Shown here piece by piece: positions 39,151 through 51,859 of a stretch of 64,000 bases of DNA. A model generated the notes under the pieces. That model made no database searches and was not told the DNA's origin. It worked only from the letters and a program-made list of their open reading frames with translations. The stretch lies in NCBI RefSeq assembly GCF_003254395.2, contig NC_037641.1, positions 791,001 through 855,000 of the forward strand, given 5' to 3'. Position 1 is the first letter of the stretch; the number at the start of each line of letters is the position of its first letter. The stretch is from Apis mellifera (lineage: Eukaryota; Arthropoda; Insecta; Hymenoptera; Apidae). A program made the position numbers and the translations under genes.

Positions 39151-40629
39151 TTATCATATATTGTTTTTTTTCCTATTTCTTATTCTGTTGTTTGTTTCAA
39201 TTTGTTTCAATTTAACACACGTATTTAGTTAATACATATAATAACGATTGATCTTCTTTTTCTCTTCTGAACATTTTGAATATCTTTGAACATCTTTGAA
39301 CATCTTTTTCTTTTAAACATCTCCCTTTGAACATCTTTTTCTTTTTTGTATGATTTATCACTATTTAAAACTGATTTGATCAATATGAATTGTTTAAGAT
39401 TGTTAAAGATTTCGAAATGACAATTTATTGGCGTTATATTGTGACGTAAAAGGAGATAAAAAAATTTATAATTTTTATAATAAACTATTAGTATTGAATG
39501 ATAAATAAAAAAATAAAATATTAGTATGAAATGAAGAATTCAAATAAACATGGATTGAAAAATTAATATTTTCAGAGTTAAAATGAAAATCTGAAGATGA
39601 ATCTTTTTTTTAATGCATTCTTTTTTTATTCTCTTACATAAATTTTTCAATTACATAATTTTTCTTACATAATTTTTTATTTTAAATATTATTGATCTTA
39701 GATTTTTGAAATCAAATATTTACAATATTTTTACGAGATTTGAAAATCCATTTTTGATTTTTAGCAAAAAGAATTTATTATAAATCGAAATTTTCTTAGG
39801 AAAAATATGATTTGAGAATACAAATGGATATTTAATTGTGCGATGAATGAAAATATTAATTTTAATGAAAATAAAATTTTCATTTTATAAATATATTTTT
39901 TATAAATATATTTTATAACTTATACATTTTATAAATAAATATAGATTAATATTATTTAACACTTAGAAATATATATATAATTTATAGTGATTTATTGATT
40001 GTAAAATTTTTCATTCGAGAAAAAAATGAAACTAATTGTTTAAAAGAAAAAAGAATATTTGAATGAATTATGAAATAATAAGAATCTACATGGGCACGAA
40101 AAGTCGTAAAATTATGAACATAATCGTACTTGTTTGATATAACGGAATAAATAGAAGATGAATGATGTTAGAAATTTATTGATTTAAGTAAAAGCTAAAA
40201 TTTGGGAAGAATGCAATATCTCTGCGTGTGTTTATGGAATATCATAAAGGGATTAAGAAAGTTTATAAAATTATATTTATAAAATTAATCTTTATGAACA
40301 AGAATCGTATTACATCTTTTACTATAAATACGTAAAATTTAGAAATTATTTAAAATCATAGATCATTATGAATTAAGTCATAAAAAAAATAGAAATTTTG
40401 AAAGTGTAAAAAAAAAAGCTTCAATTCTATTATAATTCAATTATAATTTATATTATTTAATTATAAAAATATTTGAAGCGAATCCTATTATTTTTTTTTA
40501 AGGATAATAATTTGGAATAAGGATAATAATGGTTCTAAAGATTGAAAGTTTGAAAGATTTTGTCAAAATAATAAATCATAAATAAAATAAAATTCACGAA
40601 TTGTGAAAAAAAAAAATCAAGATTTCAAA
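39151..40629. other. AT-rich DNA, no gene seen
   Basis: Low-complexity sequence with a short, imperfect tandem repeat around 39268-39350 (units of the type GAACATCTTT). Confidence 0.5.
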
Positions 40630-41160
40630 TATTGAAGAGATAGTATAGGATAATGTTGTCAGTACTGTTTTTGAGAGAAGAATTTGAAGGAATATATTTT
40701 GAATATATTTGCTAGAAATAATTCGGCATGGCTGGAGAGTTAACATGAGATTTGAAATGATATTTTCCAGTTATGCCAATCTCAACGACAATTAGCATCA
40801 TTCTTGAGAAGAATTATTGTAAAAGAATTATTATTTTTCAGTTTTCTGGGAACTCTATGGCGTAGTCCCTCAATTTCATTCTAGAATTTTCCTAGATAGG
40901 GTGTCGCTCAATTAGGTTTGTCCACAATGTTAGTCGCTTGTGTATCTGATCAAAGATTTGCAGAACTTTTGAAATCTTAGAACTTTCTCAGCATCAAAAT
41001 TTTTTTAAGTTTCAAAACTGTTTGAATTTTAAAATCAAAATTAAAACTTTAAAATCTTGTGAATTTAGTGATAAACATAAACTTTCATTAGTATACTGCT
41101 TTGATCAATTTAAAAATAAAATTTTATTGATAACGAATTTTATATAAAATTAATTTTATT
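40630..41160 (+). repeat. Dispersed repeat family, copy A
   Basis: In order on the plus strand: TTTTTGAGAGAAGAATTTGA, an ATATTTTCCAGTTATGCCAA core followed by CTCAACGACAATTAGCATCA, a degenerate series of AGAACTTTTGAAATCTTAGA-type iterons, and TTTAGTGATAAACATAAACT near the end. The same elements in the same order occur inverted at 42420-43110 and 51860-52530. The core resembles a splice acceptor followed by coding sequence, but stops interrupt all frames in this copy. Confidence 0.7.
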
Positions 41161-42419
41161 ATTATATATCATAGCTTTAAGAATGGACTGAAACTAACAC
41201 AAGAAAAGAAAATATTCAATTCTATTTCATCATTATAAAATTTTAAAAATAATTACATCACAATAAAATAAAAAATTAATTTTTTAGTTTTATATTTTCA
41301 GGAATTTTGTTGAAAAATTAGTTTTATAATAAATGAAATTTAAAAATCATAATTGTTATTGATAATATGATTTTTGTTTTTCTTTTCTGAGTTTTAATTT
41401 TGATATGTGTATAGTTTTTGTGTTAATTGCTGTTTTAAATATGATATTAATTATTTTCTTTTAAGTTAATTGATCATTTATTTTGATTTTATATAAAAAA
41501 AGAACTTAATTATAATTAACTTATCATAATTAAGCAATCTAATTGTTTAATTGCTATCTAATTGGATCAATTATGAATATTGATTTGATAGATTTAAAAA
41601 AGTATTGAAATCTATTTTTATACAAGATATAATAAAATAAAATTTTTTTCTATATATATTAATGATAAATAAATAATATATATTAATTATAAATAAATTC
41701 CAATAGATTTTAATGTATACGATGTCAAAAATAGAAGAATTGTTACTTAAAATTACTAATCTAAAATCTAGTATTTCCACATTGAATGAATTTTATTTTA
41801 TCAAATTTTTTATTCGTTTTTGTTTAATTAATATTTTTGTGTTTTGATTTATTTTATTTTTATTTATTTTAGTTTTATGGTAGATTAAAATTTTTAAACC
41901 GAAGTTTTTAAAGAAAAGAAAGAATTGTGATTAAAAGAGACATAAAAAATTTGATCGATTTAACTTGTAGAAATCAAAATACCTATTTAATTTGATTTAA
42001 ATTCAAACTTCGTCTGATTATAAAATTATATAAATAATTTGATAAATTTGATACACATTTAAAAATATCATTCGTCTGCTTATAAAATTATAGATTAATC
42101 TTAGTTGTATTTTATAATCTTAGATCTTTCTAAGGATATTTTTAAAAATTTTCTTTCTTGAATTTTTTAAATGAATTAATATTTCTTAATAGATTAATAT
42201 ATTTAATTTATCAATTATTGATCTGTTTAATTGAAATTTAACAAGAATTTTTCATAATTATAGAGTTAATAATTAATCTAAATAAATTAATTTTAATGTT
42301 TATGTAAGTAAGACATTTTTTTTAATACTTTTAAATGTAAAAATATAAAAATTATAACGTGTAAAAAAAAATAAAAAAAAGTTTAAGAAATTGCTAACTA
42401 AAATCATAAATAATTCATC
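41161..42419. other. AT-rich DNA between repeat copies A and B
   Basis: No gene is recognised. The minus-strand frame 41571-41780 is isoleucine/asparagine-rich and low-complexity. Confidence 0.5.
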
Positions 42420-43110
42420 TTTAATAATATTAGCTTCAATTCATTTCTGAAACTATGGTATAAAATTAATTTATTACAAAATTCGCTATTAACAAAGTTC
42501 TATTCTAAAACGATCAAGAGGAAAATTCATATGTTAATGAAGATTTATTTTTATCACTAGATTGACAAGATTCTAAAGTTCTGTTCGTTCGAGATTATAA
42601 AGTTCGAAAGATTCTAAGATGTAAAGTTCAGAAATTTAAGAAAGTCTGAGATTACAAAAGTTCTGATTTTAAAAGGATTCTAAGGTTCAAACAATTCTAA
42701 TGTTCAAAAAATTCTACCAAATCGCTCGTACCCTCTAAAACTCTCTCCATGTTCATTTTCGAGATGAGAGTCTTCGATAAAGTATGCAAGCAAGTACACA
42801 CTAATAATATCATGAACTAACCTGACTGATTGACACATCCAATCTAAGGAAAATTCTTAAAATGAGACTGAGAAGCTACACCATCTACAAAATCCACTGT
42901 TCTTAGAAACTGAAGAATGTTTGCATTTTTCTCACGGATAATGCTGATTGCCGTTAAGATTGACATAGCTGGAAAATATTGTCACAAAACCACATTTATA
43001 CTCCAGTCACGATGAAATATTTTGATAAATATACAATTCCTTTAAATTCTTCTCTCAAAAAAGGCATTATCCTCATAATATCACTCCGTATCATCTGTTC
43101 CATCTATTCA
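42420..43110 (-). repeat. Dispersed repeat family, copy B
   Basis: Read on the minus strand it has the same order as copy A: TTTTTTGAGAGAAGAATTTA, ATATTTTCCAGCTATGTCAA, CTTAACGGCAATCAGCATTA, iterons such as GAACTTTACATCTTAGAATC, then CTAGTGATAAAAATAAATCT and TTTCCTCTTGATCGTTTTAG. After the core one frame stays open for about 44 codons (MSILTAISIIREKNANILQF and on) before a stop. It is the best preserved copy and may be closest to the source sequence. Confidence 0.72.
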
Positions 43111-45467
43111 TATAATGTCTCAACAAATAAAAATTAACAAGTATCTGATAAATTTTGAACGAAATGAATATATAAGTACGTATCGCATTATACCGCATTA
43201 TATCACAATCGCATGAAAATGGATATAATCATTGAGAATTTTCAGTGCAAGAGAGAAAGAAAAATGTTGCAAGTGTTTGCATGAGAAATTATTGACTTAA
43301 GAGAATCTGGTAATTTTGTTAAGTGCTGTAGATTCCAGCGTCTAATAATATATTTATGAACTTTTGAGATACGAACTTACGTTTCGTATCTTCATGCCAA
43401 AATGACACACATATAATAAATATAGATAATTATTTGATGCTTAACTTCGACTTCATCTTTTCGATCACAGTTATGTTTATTCCATATTTATTATTATCGT
43501 TTATGTACTTACGCATCTTAACATATTCATATTTTTCATGAAGGAATGAATCGCGAATAATTTATATAGAATAATAGACAATAGTCAATAGACGATATTG
43601 ATGGAAATATTTTAAAGAAAAATAGTAACATTATTTTCTTTTGGATTCTTTCTTTAAATTGTTAAAATGGAAAAATATTTCATATAGAAATGCGATAGGA
43701 TCAAAATTTTCTTACCGGTAGTCGATCGAATCCTCTCTTGTCTATTTCACAGATATCGATTTGAATTTAAATAATGCAAATGGCTACCTATTCGAATGAA
43801 AAGCCAAGATCTTTGGTTGGATTCTTACTGGAAAATTGTAAAAATAAATAGATTCACGGAATGATAACGAAGCGAAATGTATTTTTTGGTAAAGATATTT
43901 TTTAGAGAAGTCCCAAGGAGAATTTAGGAAATACATAAGAAATAGTTCGTTTTTCAATAATTCGCATAAAAGATTATTTCTGTAGAATTTCAAATGAAAT
44001 TTAAGATCGTGATAGAAATAATTCTGTTATTTTTTATTTGTGGTTAATATTTTCTCTCTCTCTTTTTTAGATATATTTATTTATTTATTAATGGATTATA
44101 TAATAATATCTTAATATTCAAATTTTTTATAATAAATCATAATTTATAATAAAAATTTATATACATATAAATATATATTTTGATATAAAATATTATTATA
44201 TTGAAATTTACATGATCAATGAGAAAAATAAAAAATTAAATGACAAAAATATTTCATGCTTTATTTAAAATAATTAATTATTTTTTGATTTTGATGTTTT
44301 GGACTTTGTTTAAATTGAGATAATATAAAATTCACGTGAAATTAAGAGATCTAAATTATCATTTTACTATTTCGTATTCATTTAAAAAATATAGATTTTT
44401 CAATTTTGCAATTTTTGCTGATTTTTATAAAAAATAGTCTTTTAAATTTTTATTTTGGAAATTATTCATCCAATTGAATTCATTTTTTATTTTAAGAAAA
44501 GAAATGATCTCTTTAAATATATAAAAATAATTTTATATATACATTTTTTGAATTGGAAAATTATTAAATTGAAAATTATATTATAAATTTCTATTTTCTA
44601 ATTTTCTGTTTAAGATTATTGTTTTCAAAAAATTAAAAAAAATATTATCCTTGATGTTTCCTTGATGTTTTTTTATAAAATAATTTATGAAGTAGAATAA
44701 AATACATAAGTTAGAATCCCATTTTGATGTTATTTCAATAATAAAGTAATGAAGTAAAAAAGACAATGATTTTGCTTTATTCGTTATGAATGTTGTTTAT
44801 AAAAAGATATAAAATAAATATATATATTTATTATTTATATTTCTTATTTTTAATAAATATATAGATATTTTAACTTTTTTATTATATATGATATATTATA
44901 TAAGATGTAAGATATCTGTTTTATCTAAATGTAATAAAATATAATTTTTAAGAAAAAAATGTTATAAAAAAAAATGTTCTAATAAAAAAATATATTTTGC
45001 AAAATTAATTATTTTTTTATAGATATAAATCATGTAAAAATCAAGTTTAATTTTGTAAATGAAATCATATAATTTTTATTGCATTAATCAATTCATAGCT
45101 TGTTATTTCCTAAAAAAATAATTTATGTCAAAAAATCTTTATCTTATGAAATATTTTAATTCGAAAGTATACTATTTTCTAAAATAATAATTTTTTTTGA
45201 CATAAATAACATAATATTTTTTAGTAAAAAAAATAATGAATTGCATTGATTCTGCAAAATTAAAAATTATATAATTTAAAATTATATATATTTAATTATA
45301 TATTATAAAAATCAAAAATTATCTTCATATATGTTCACAGAAAAAATATTAATATTGCATAATATATATTAGATTATACCACATGAAATTGGTATTTTAG
45401 AATACCAATTTTAGAATAAATAACAATCAACTGAGACTTGTAAATTCTACTTAACCTATACTTTATT
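43111..45467. other. DNA between repeat copy B and the mariner, no gene recognised
   Basis: The first half (to about 43990) is more complex than average; the minus-strand frame 43784-43993 has no known features. The rest is AT-rich. Confidence 0.45.
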
Positions 45468-45469
45468 TA

Positions 45470-46755
45470 TTGGGTTGGCAACTAAGTAATTGCGGATTTC
45501 ACTCATAGATGGCTTCAGTTGAATTTTTAGATTTGCTGGCGTAGTCCAAATGTAAAAGACATTTTGTTATTTGATAGTTGGCAATTCAGCTGTCAATCAG
45601 TAAAAAAAGTTTTTTGATCGGTTGCGTAGTTTTCGTTTGGCGTTCGTTGAAAAATGGAAAATCAAAAGGAACATTATCGTCATATTTTGCTTTTTTATTT
45701 TCGCAAAGGGAAAAACGCATCGCAAGCTCACAAAAAGTTATGTGCTGTTTATGGCGATGAAGCCTTAAAAGAACGGCAGTGTCAAAATTGGTTTGACAAA
45801 TTTCGTTCTGGTGATTTTTCACTCAAAGACGAAAAACGCTCTGGTCGTCCAGTTGAAGTTGATGATGACCTAATCAAAGCAATAATCGATTCGGATCGTC
45901 ACAGTACAACTCGTGAGATTGTAGAGAAGCTTCATGTATCACATACATGCATTGAAAACCACTTAAAGCAACTTGACTATGTTCAAAAACTCGATACATG
46001 AGTTCCTTACGAACTGAAAAAAAAGCATTTAATGCAACGCATTAACAGCTGCGATTTACTAAAGAAACGTAATGAAAATGATCCATTTTTAAAACGACTG
46101 ATAACTGACGATGAAAAATGAGTTGTTTACAACAATATCAAGCGGAAAAGATCGTGGAGCAGGCCACGTGAACCAGCTCAAACAACATCAAAAGCTGGTA
46201 TTCATCAAAAGAAGGTTTTGTTATCAGTTTGGTGGGATTACAAAGGAATTGTCTATTTTGAACTCTTACCACCCAACCGAACGATCAATTCTGTTGTCTA
46301 CATTGAACAACTAATGAAATTAAACAATGCAGTTGAAGAAAAGCGGCCCGAATTGACAAATCGAAAAGATGTTGTATTCCATCATGATAATGCAAGACCA
46401 CACACATCTTTGGTCACTCGGCAAAAATTATTGGAGCTTGATTGGGATGTTTTGTCACATCCACCATATAGTCCTGACCTTGCACCATCCGATTACTTTT
46501 TGTTTCGATTTTTACAAAACTCCTTGAATGGTAAAAATTTCAATAATGATGATGATATCAAATCGTACCTGATTCAGTTTTTTGCTAATAAAAACCAGAA
46601 GTTTTATGAATGTGCGATTATGATGCTGCCTGAAAGATGGCAAAAGGTCATTAATCAAAATGGGCAACATATTACAGAATAAAATTATTTAGTTCCATGA
46701 AAAAATTGTCTTTGATTTCTAAAAAAAATCCGCAATTACTTAGTTGCCAACCCAA
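45470..46755 (+). mobile_element. Mariner transposon, 1286 bp, complete ends, disabled transposase
   Basis: Cut-and-paste DNA transposon of the IS630-Tc1-mariner superfamily. The two terminal inverted repeats (45470-45499 and 46726-46755) are identical over 30 bp, starting TTGGGTTGGCAACTAAGTAA, and TA target duplications flank them (45468-45469 and 46756-46757). The length is exactly usual for mariner. The ends and protein resemble the mellifera-type mariners known from bees. The ends look mobilisable in trans, but its own transposase is broken by two stop codons. Confidence 0.97.
45654..46682 (+). pseudogene. Mariner transposase with two in-frame TGA codons
   Basis: A single reading frame runs from ATG 45654 to TAA 46680-46682 (342 codons plus stop, close to the usual 345), with no frameshift. 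It keeps the N-terminal helix-turn-helix region (QNWFDKFRSGDFSLKDEKRS), a VPYEL remnant of the WVPHEL motif, the first aspartate in TDDEK, the second in HHDNARPH (codon 245) and the third in YSPDLAPSDYFLF (codon 280). That spacing of 34 residues is the mariner D,D34D signature. TGA interrupts at codon 116 (45999-46001) and codon 156 (46119-46121), both at positions where the family has tryptophan (TGG), so each is explained by a single G-to-A change. The catalytic residues themselves remain. It is not expected to make active enzyme. Confidence 0.95.
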
Positions 46756-46757
46756 TA

Positions 46758-47285
46758 GTATATTTTGATGTTGTCTTCTCATATTTTCATATTGTATAAT
46801 AAGTTCTTTTTTGTAGTTTTTAGTTTAACTGTTTTTTGAGAAGTGAACAATATCGAATGAATTTAGAATATAAAATTTAGAACATATTTTTGTATAAATT
46901 TAACGGCAGCTTAAGTATATCGATTAATTTAAAAATATTAAGTTAACTTTCAAAGAGGATTCTATGAACGAGGGGATCATTCGATGATAGTTTTAAAAAT
47001 TCAGATCTGGAAATGAGAAAAATTTTGAAAATGAGCCTCGAGATAGATCGAATTCCATATTAAACAAAAATAAATCGAAAGTTAAAGTGAAAGTCAATTC
47101 GCAAACAAATATCTGTAAAATTAGACATCTCCAATGAGTTTTCAGATAATTTTTAGACATTTGGACAATAGACAATTGGATGTAATAAAATAAAAAAAAT
47201 TGGAAAAGTGGGTACCGCACGAACTGATAGAAAATCAAAACTTGCAACATTTGGAATTATATGTTCGCACTCACAATAATAGATT
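46758..47285. other. Flank 3' of the mariner, no gene recognised
   Basis: Moderately complex DNA. The minus-strand frame 46993-47250 is phenylalanine-rich and has no domain that I recognise. Confidence 0.4.
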
Positions 47286-47650
47286 GATAATAATAGATCG
47301 TTAAGTGCATGAATACATATGTTGAATACTCTTTCAAGATATATATATGTGCGTGAAGAAATTAGTGCTTGTAACTATGATTGTGTGTATTTCATGTTGA
47401 GTGGACTGTTTAGTACAGTTACAAATGCGATGCACGTATCTATAAGAGAGCTGGGTCTCTCACAATGTCATAGTAGACAATCGTGTCCGACATGGTCAGG
47501 ACACGACGTAATATATAAAACAAAACCATCTATGTATCCGGCGATCAGAATACGATCTGTTCACAATAAGATTTTTCTTATAAGTGAAGATTGTGTCCTC
47601 AGAAAATTTCTTTCTAATTTAATTGGGATCATAGAATCTCAGGCATGATA
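47286..47650. other. Higher-complexity island with a 109-codon plus-strand frame
   Basis: This is one of the most GC-rich stretches of the right half. The plus-strand frame 47319-47648 runs 109 codons (including CNYDCVYFMLSGLFSTV and REL-GLSQCHSRQSCPTW) without similarity to any family I know. It begins close to a TTG/ATG pair and has no upstream promoter that I can identify. An exon, a non-coding RNA or a conserved regulatory element are all possible. Confidence 0.3.
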
Positions 47651-47689
47651 ATAATCAATAATATCCCGACCAGTGCTTCACTCATCGGA

Positions 47690-47870
47690 TAAGTAACATT
47701 CGTAAATTAAAGAAAAATTCCTGGAATTAGAATGATGTTGATTGTCGTTGAGCCGTGTCTGGAATATGTCATCTTTGAAATCAGACTTCCAATAAAGTTG
47801 AAATGTGTTAAAAATATAATAATTATAAGTATCGACTAAACTCTTTTTAAATACGACAATCTTCTCAGAT
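47690..47870 (-). repeat. Dispersed repeat family, fragment D
   Basis: On the minus strand GATGACATATTCCAGACACG followed by GCTCAACGACAATCAACATC aligns with the core of copies A-C. Neither the GAGAGAAGAA start nor the iteron part is clear, so this is a fragment. A 66-codon frame covers it (SDFKDDIFQTRLNDNQHHSN). Confidence 0.5.
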
Positions 47871-48249
47871 GACATCATTCTTTGGTTAGACTTAATAGAG
47901 ATTGCCGATCGATAATAATAGAAAAGGATTTAAATATGAGAAATTTTTTCGAATAAACTTTATAAATCTTGTGAGTAATAAATATTTGCGTAAAGTATTT
48001 CACATAAAGCTCAAAATAGTAGAAATCCATTTTTGAATAGAATTATAACCTGTAATGAGGAACGAATATTATACAATAATCGTATTGATACGATTTGAAT
48101 AATGACTGAATGTTATATAATTGTAATAATGATTGTAATAAAAATCTTAAACAAATTTTTGAAACAGAAAAAATTACTACCGGAAAAAATTATGATAACT
48201 ACATAATAATCTGTAAAGGAAATAATTCTTTTCTAAAATAAAGACATAC

Positions 48250-48626
48250 TATAACATCATCTTATTGCCAAAATTGGTATGCATCAAAAATTGATGAAAC
48301 AACTTGCATTAGTCAATAGACATAGATTTATTTTTCTGTATGACAATGCTCGATCGCATATATAATAAATTATTCTATAAAAATTAGCTGAATTGAATAT
48401 GAAATCTTAACTCATTTATTATACTCACCAAATATTTCATCAACCGATTATCATTTGTTTTGTCATTTACAATTGTTTTTAAAAAATAAAATATTCGACA
48501 TTCGAGAAGAGAATAATCGTAGCAAGAATTTTTTCAAATTAAAAGTATGAAGTTTTAAAATGTAATATGTCAATTGAAATTTTTAAAAAAAAAGTCATTA
48601 AAATCAATGGCTCATATTTTGATTGA
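48250..48626 (+). pseudogene. Old mariner transposase fossil
   Basis: Translated pieces match the C-terminal half of mariner transposase: MKQLALVNRHRFIFLYDNAR followed by SH (second catalytic aspartate at 48342-48344), then, after several stops and a one-base loss, YSPNISSTDYHLFCHLQLFL (third aspartate at 48446-48448), then VIKINGSYFD and a stop at 48624-48626. The aspartate codons are separated by 101 nt, one less than the 102 of a D34D enzyme. The STDYHLF form differs from PSDYFLF of the complete element nearby, so it comes from another mariner lineage. No terminal repeats are visible. Confidence 0.8.
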
Positions 48627-50565
48627 ATAAAAATTATAGATATATATTTTCGAAAATATATTGTTTTTCTTCTGACCAATAAAAATGACAATGTTATGCG
48701 GTACTTAATATATCTTTTTACCAAATTATCAAACAATATATAAATATTCTTGTCATAATATTTTTTCCTTAAAAGATATTTCATTATAAAAAAGATATCC
48801 CATATATATATATAATATACGTATATAAATTCGTGAAATACTTCTAAATATTTTTAAAATTATTTTGAAAATAAAACTTCATAAAAAAGTTTATTTTATC
48901 TTTTTTGCTTACAGAGTTAACAAACTTGAAATTGTATCAATTTGTATTTTTGTAAACCAAGAAGAGGAAATATAAAAAAAGAAATTTTAGATATCTACAA
49001 TCATGATTACGGTATTTTTCTTTTTATTCACAATTTTTTAAAATTAATTTCTCATTAGTATCAAAACAAAAATATCTGCGGCTAATAACTTTTGCAATAA
49101 AATTGTTCATTATAATTTTTACTTTATCTTCTTGCGAACAAGATTGCAATAACTCGATCTTTGGTTAATTAAAATTATTTCTCAGATGTACGTTTTAGAA
49201 ATAGATTCTGAAGTCATTTCATTCCACATTCATTTTTATTCGCATTCAATTAAACAATTCTTTTATAAACTTTGATCAGTTAACGAATAAATATTCTTAG
49301 AAAATTCGTATTTAATACATCTGACATATTCTGCTGAAAATAAAGAAAATATCACACAATTTTTTTTTTATTGACTTCAATTAAATTTTTAACACGTTTT
49401 AACATCGATGAATTTTATCCATTGTAGTTTGTAAAGCAAAGCAAGTTAATAAATAATTATTGTATATAAGAATTCTGTAAATTCTTATTTTATAATTTAT
49501 CAATTTTATGATTGATGTCATTGAGATATCTAAATTTTAGAAATTGGTCACGTCTCGAAAAAATTAAAAAATAAAATTTTAAAGAAATGATAAAATTTTA
49601 GGAATAATAATAATTATAATATATTTTTTAATTATAAAATATAATTATGATTTATATCCATTCGTTAATTATTCTGATTATTTTGATCACCTATTTCATT
49701 TATTGCAAAATAAAATAGTACTTTTAAATAGTAAAATTTTTGAAAATGAAAATCATGTAAATTAAAATACTTTGTAAATTGATTAGATGAAAAAAGAATA
49801 TTGAAAAAAGAATTAAAAATTTATTTGAAAAATGAAGCATTTTTATTATTTTTTATTATTTGAAAGCTTTTCAATGATATTATTTACATGATTTATTTAG
49901 AAATTTATAAACAATTATTAAACAAACTGAAAAAAAATTCGTTGAAGAGATATATATAATAAATGTACAATCAATACAAAGAAATAATTAAAAATTATAA
50001 AGTACAATAACAATTTTATAATTGAAAGTTTAAAATAATAGATTTAGAAAAGAAATCAATTTAATCAGTAATTTAATCTGAAATGAAATCTTGTATCAGA
50101 AAGGCTAATAATTACTTCAGAAAATATTGATCTGAAAAGTTTAAATAAAATGCTTTCGAAGCTTAATAATTAAGAAAAAAATTAAATTAATGTTGACATT
50201 ATAATTACTGAGTCGATTTTTTCAACTATATTAAATAGAAACAATTTTATAAATTTATATACTAACAAATTTTATTTTATAATTTTCAAAAATATTATTA
50301 AAAACAAATATAATACTAAAGTATAAGAATCTTATATTATATTTATTGTTATATTTATATTTATTTATTATTTATTAAATACCAATAATAACTTTAATAT
50401 ATAAATTTTAGTATCAAATAATAATTACATTGTAATATTCGCATAATATATTTTAAGTTTTATTTTTTATTATTTCAAATAGTATATTTCATATACTATG
50501 CTTCTTAAAACTATAAATGCAATTAAATTTTTAATGTAAATTCGACACCCATCAGAAATACTTGT
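48627..50565. other. AT-rich DNA, no gene seen
   Basis: The stretch 49000-49450 is a little more complex but has no open frame of use. The minus-strand frame 48539-48784 overlaps the mariner fossil and is its shadow. Confidence 0.5.
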
Positions 50566-50900
50566 AAGTTTTAGGTATTATAAAGTTATATTTCTTATCG
50601 ATGCACGATATTTTCTTTCTTCGTCGAGGCGTGATGGAATGACCTGTATTTTTCGAAAATGACTTCTAATGGTGAAGATTATAATGTTTCATGGCACGCA
50701 ATCTCACGCGCCATTAAATGTTCTACGTTGATGTTTACGCACGACACATTATATCATATTATTATACTATGCATCGGCAGAATATAACAACGCGACACAA
50801 TTTCGTCAATGTTTTTATGTCAACTACTGAATAAACGTTCGTGTCTGCATGAAATAATAATTTCGCGGAGAAATATTGTAAAGAAATGACTGAGAAAAAT
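50566..50900. other. Higher-complexity island, possibly conserved non-coding DNA
   Basis: It contains CTTCGTCGAGGCGTGATGGA, CAATCTCACGCGCCATTAAA and TTACGCACGACAC. Open frames are short (about 27 codons from an ATG near 50660). Composition contrasts sharply with both flanks, which suggests constraint, but no function is readable. Confidence 0.4.
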
Positions 50901-51859
50901 TAACTCGTTTCTGTGTTACAATATGTTATATCTTAATATCATAATAAATAAGTATCAGTTGTTTTTATTAAATTAATGTGTGATAATTACTTAATGATTT
51001 TATTTTTCACAAATTTTGTTATATTATTAAATATAATTGTTATATTATTAAATCCATATATGAATTAGGAATAGAATTAAGGAATTTTTTTCAAAATAAA
51101 TACTGAATTGATTAATTTTAATGTTATGTTCGTTTTTATAACATATAATAAGAATATAATAATGAGAAATAAACAAATAAATAAATAAGAAAATATAATA
51201 ATGAGAAATAAACAATAACAATAACAATATAATGATAATGACAATAACAATAATAATAATAATATATTATATAAACATTGGACATATAATGATTAATTAT
51301 AAATAATTAAAAAAAAAATATCTCATTGAAATAAATAGAAATAAAATTCTTTGTTTATTTTTTTCATTATTTTAAAAATGTAATATTTTATTTAAAATAT
51401 AAAAATATATAATTTCAAAAATTCTAGTAAAAAAATTTTTATTATTTGAAATTATTGTATTCTATGTATTCTATGTAACAAACAATAAAGAAATAAAATT
51501 TTACATTTTTTTAATATTATTTTTTAATAATATGATTTTTTAAATGGTAATTATCGATGGAAAATCTATATAAATATATAACTAAATTTCGAATAATTTC
51601 AAATTTTATGTTTTCAATTTAAAAAACTTAATATTATTTGTGCAATATTAACACACTTTGTATAAATGGATTAATATATTTTCTTTATCGATTTTTATCA
51701 TATTATGATTCAGTATTATAATATAAATATGCAGGAACATTATGCATTATTCCTTTAACTATAAATTTTTGTATTTTATTTATCATTCTTCCTTCTTAAT
51801 ATCATCAAAAATATTTAATTCAATCTTTGAAAATTTGTCTATTTTAGAGGATTCATTCT

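Noticed and set aside
45586..45822. Minus-strand frame of 78 codons and plus-strand frame 45578-45760
   Set aside because: Shadows of the mariner transposase in other frames.
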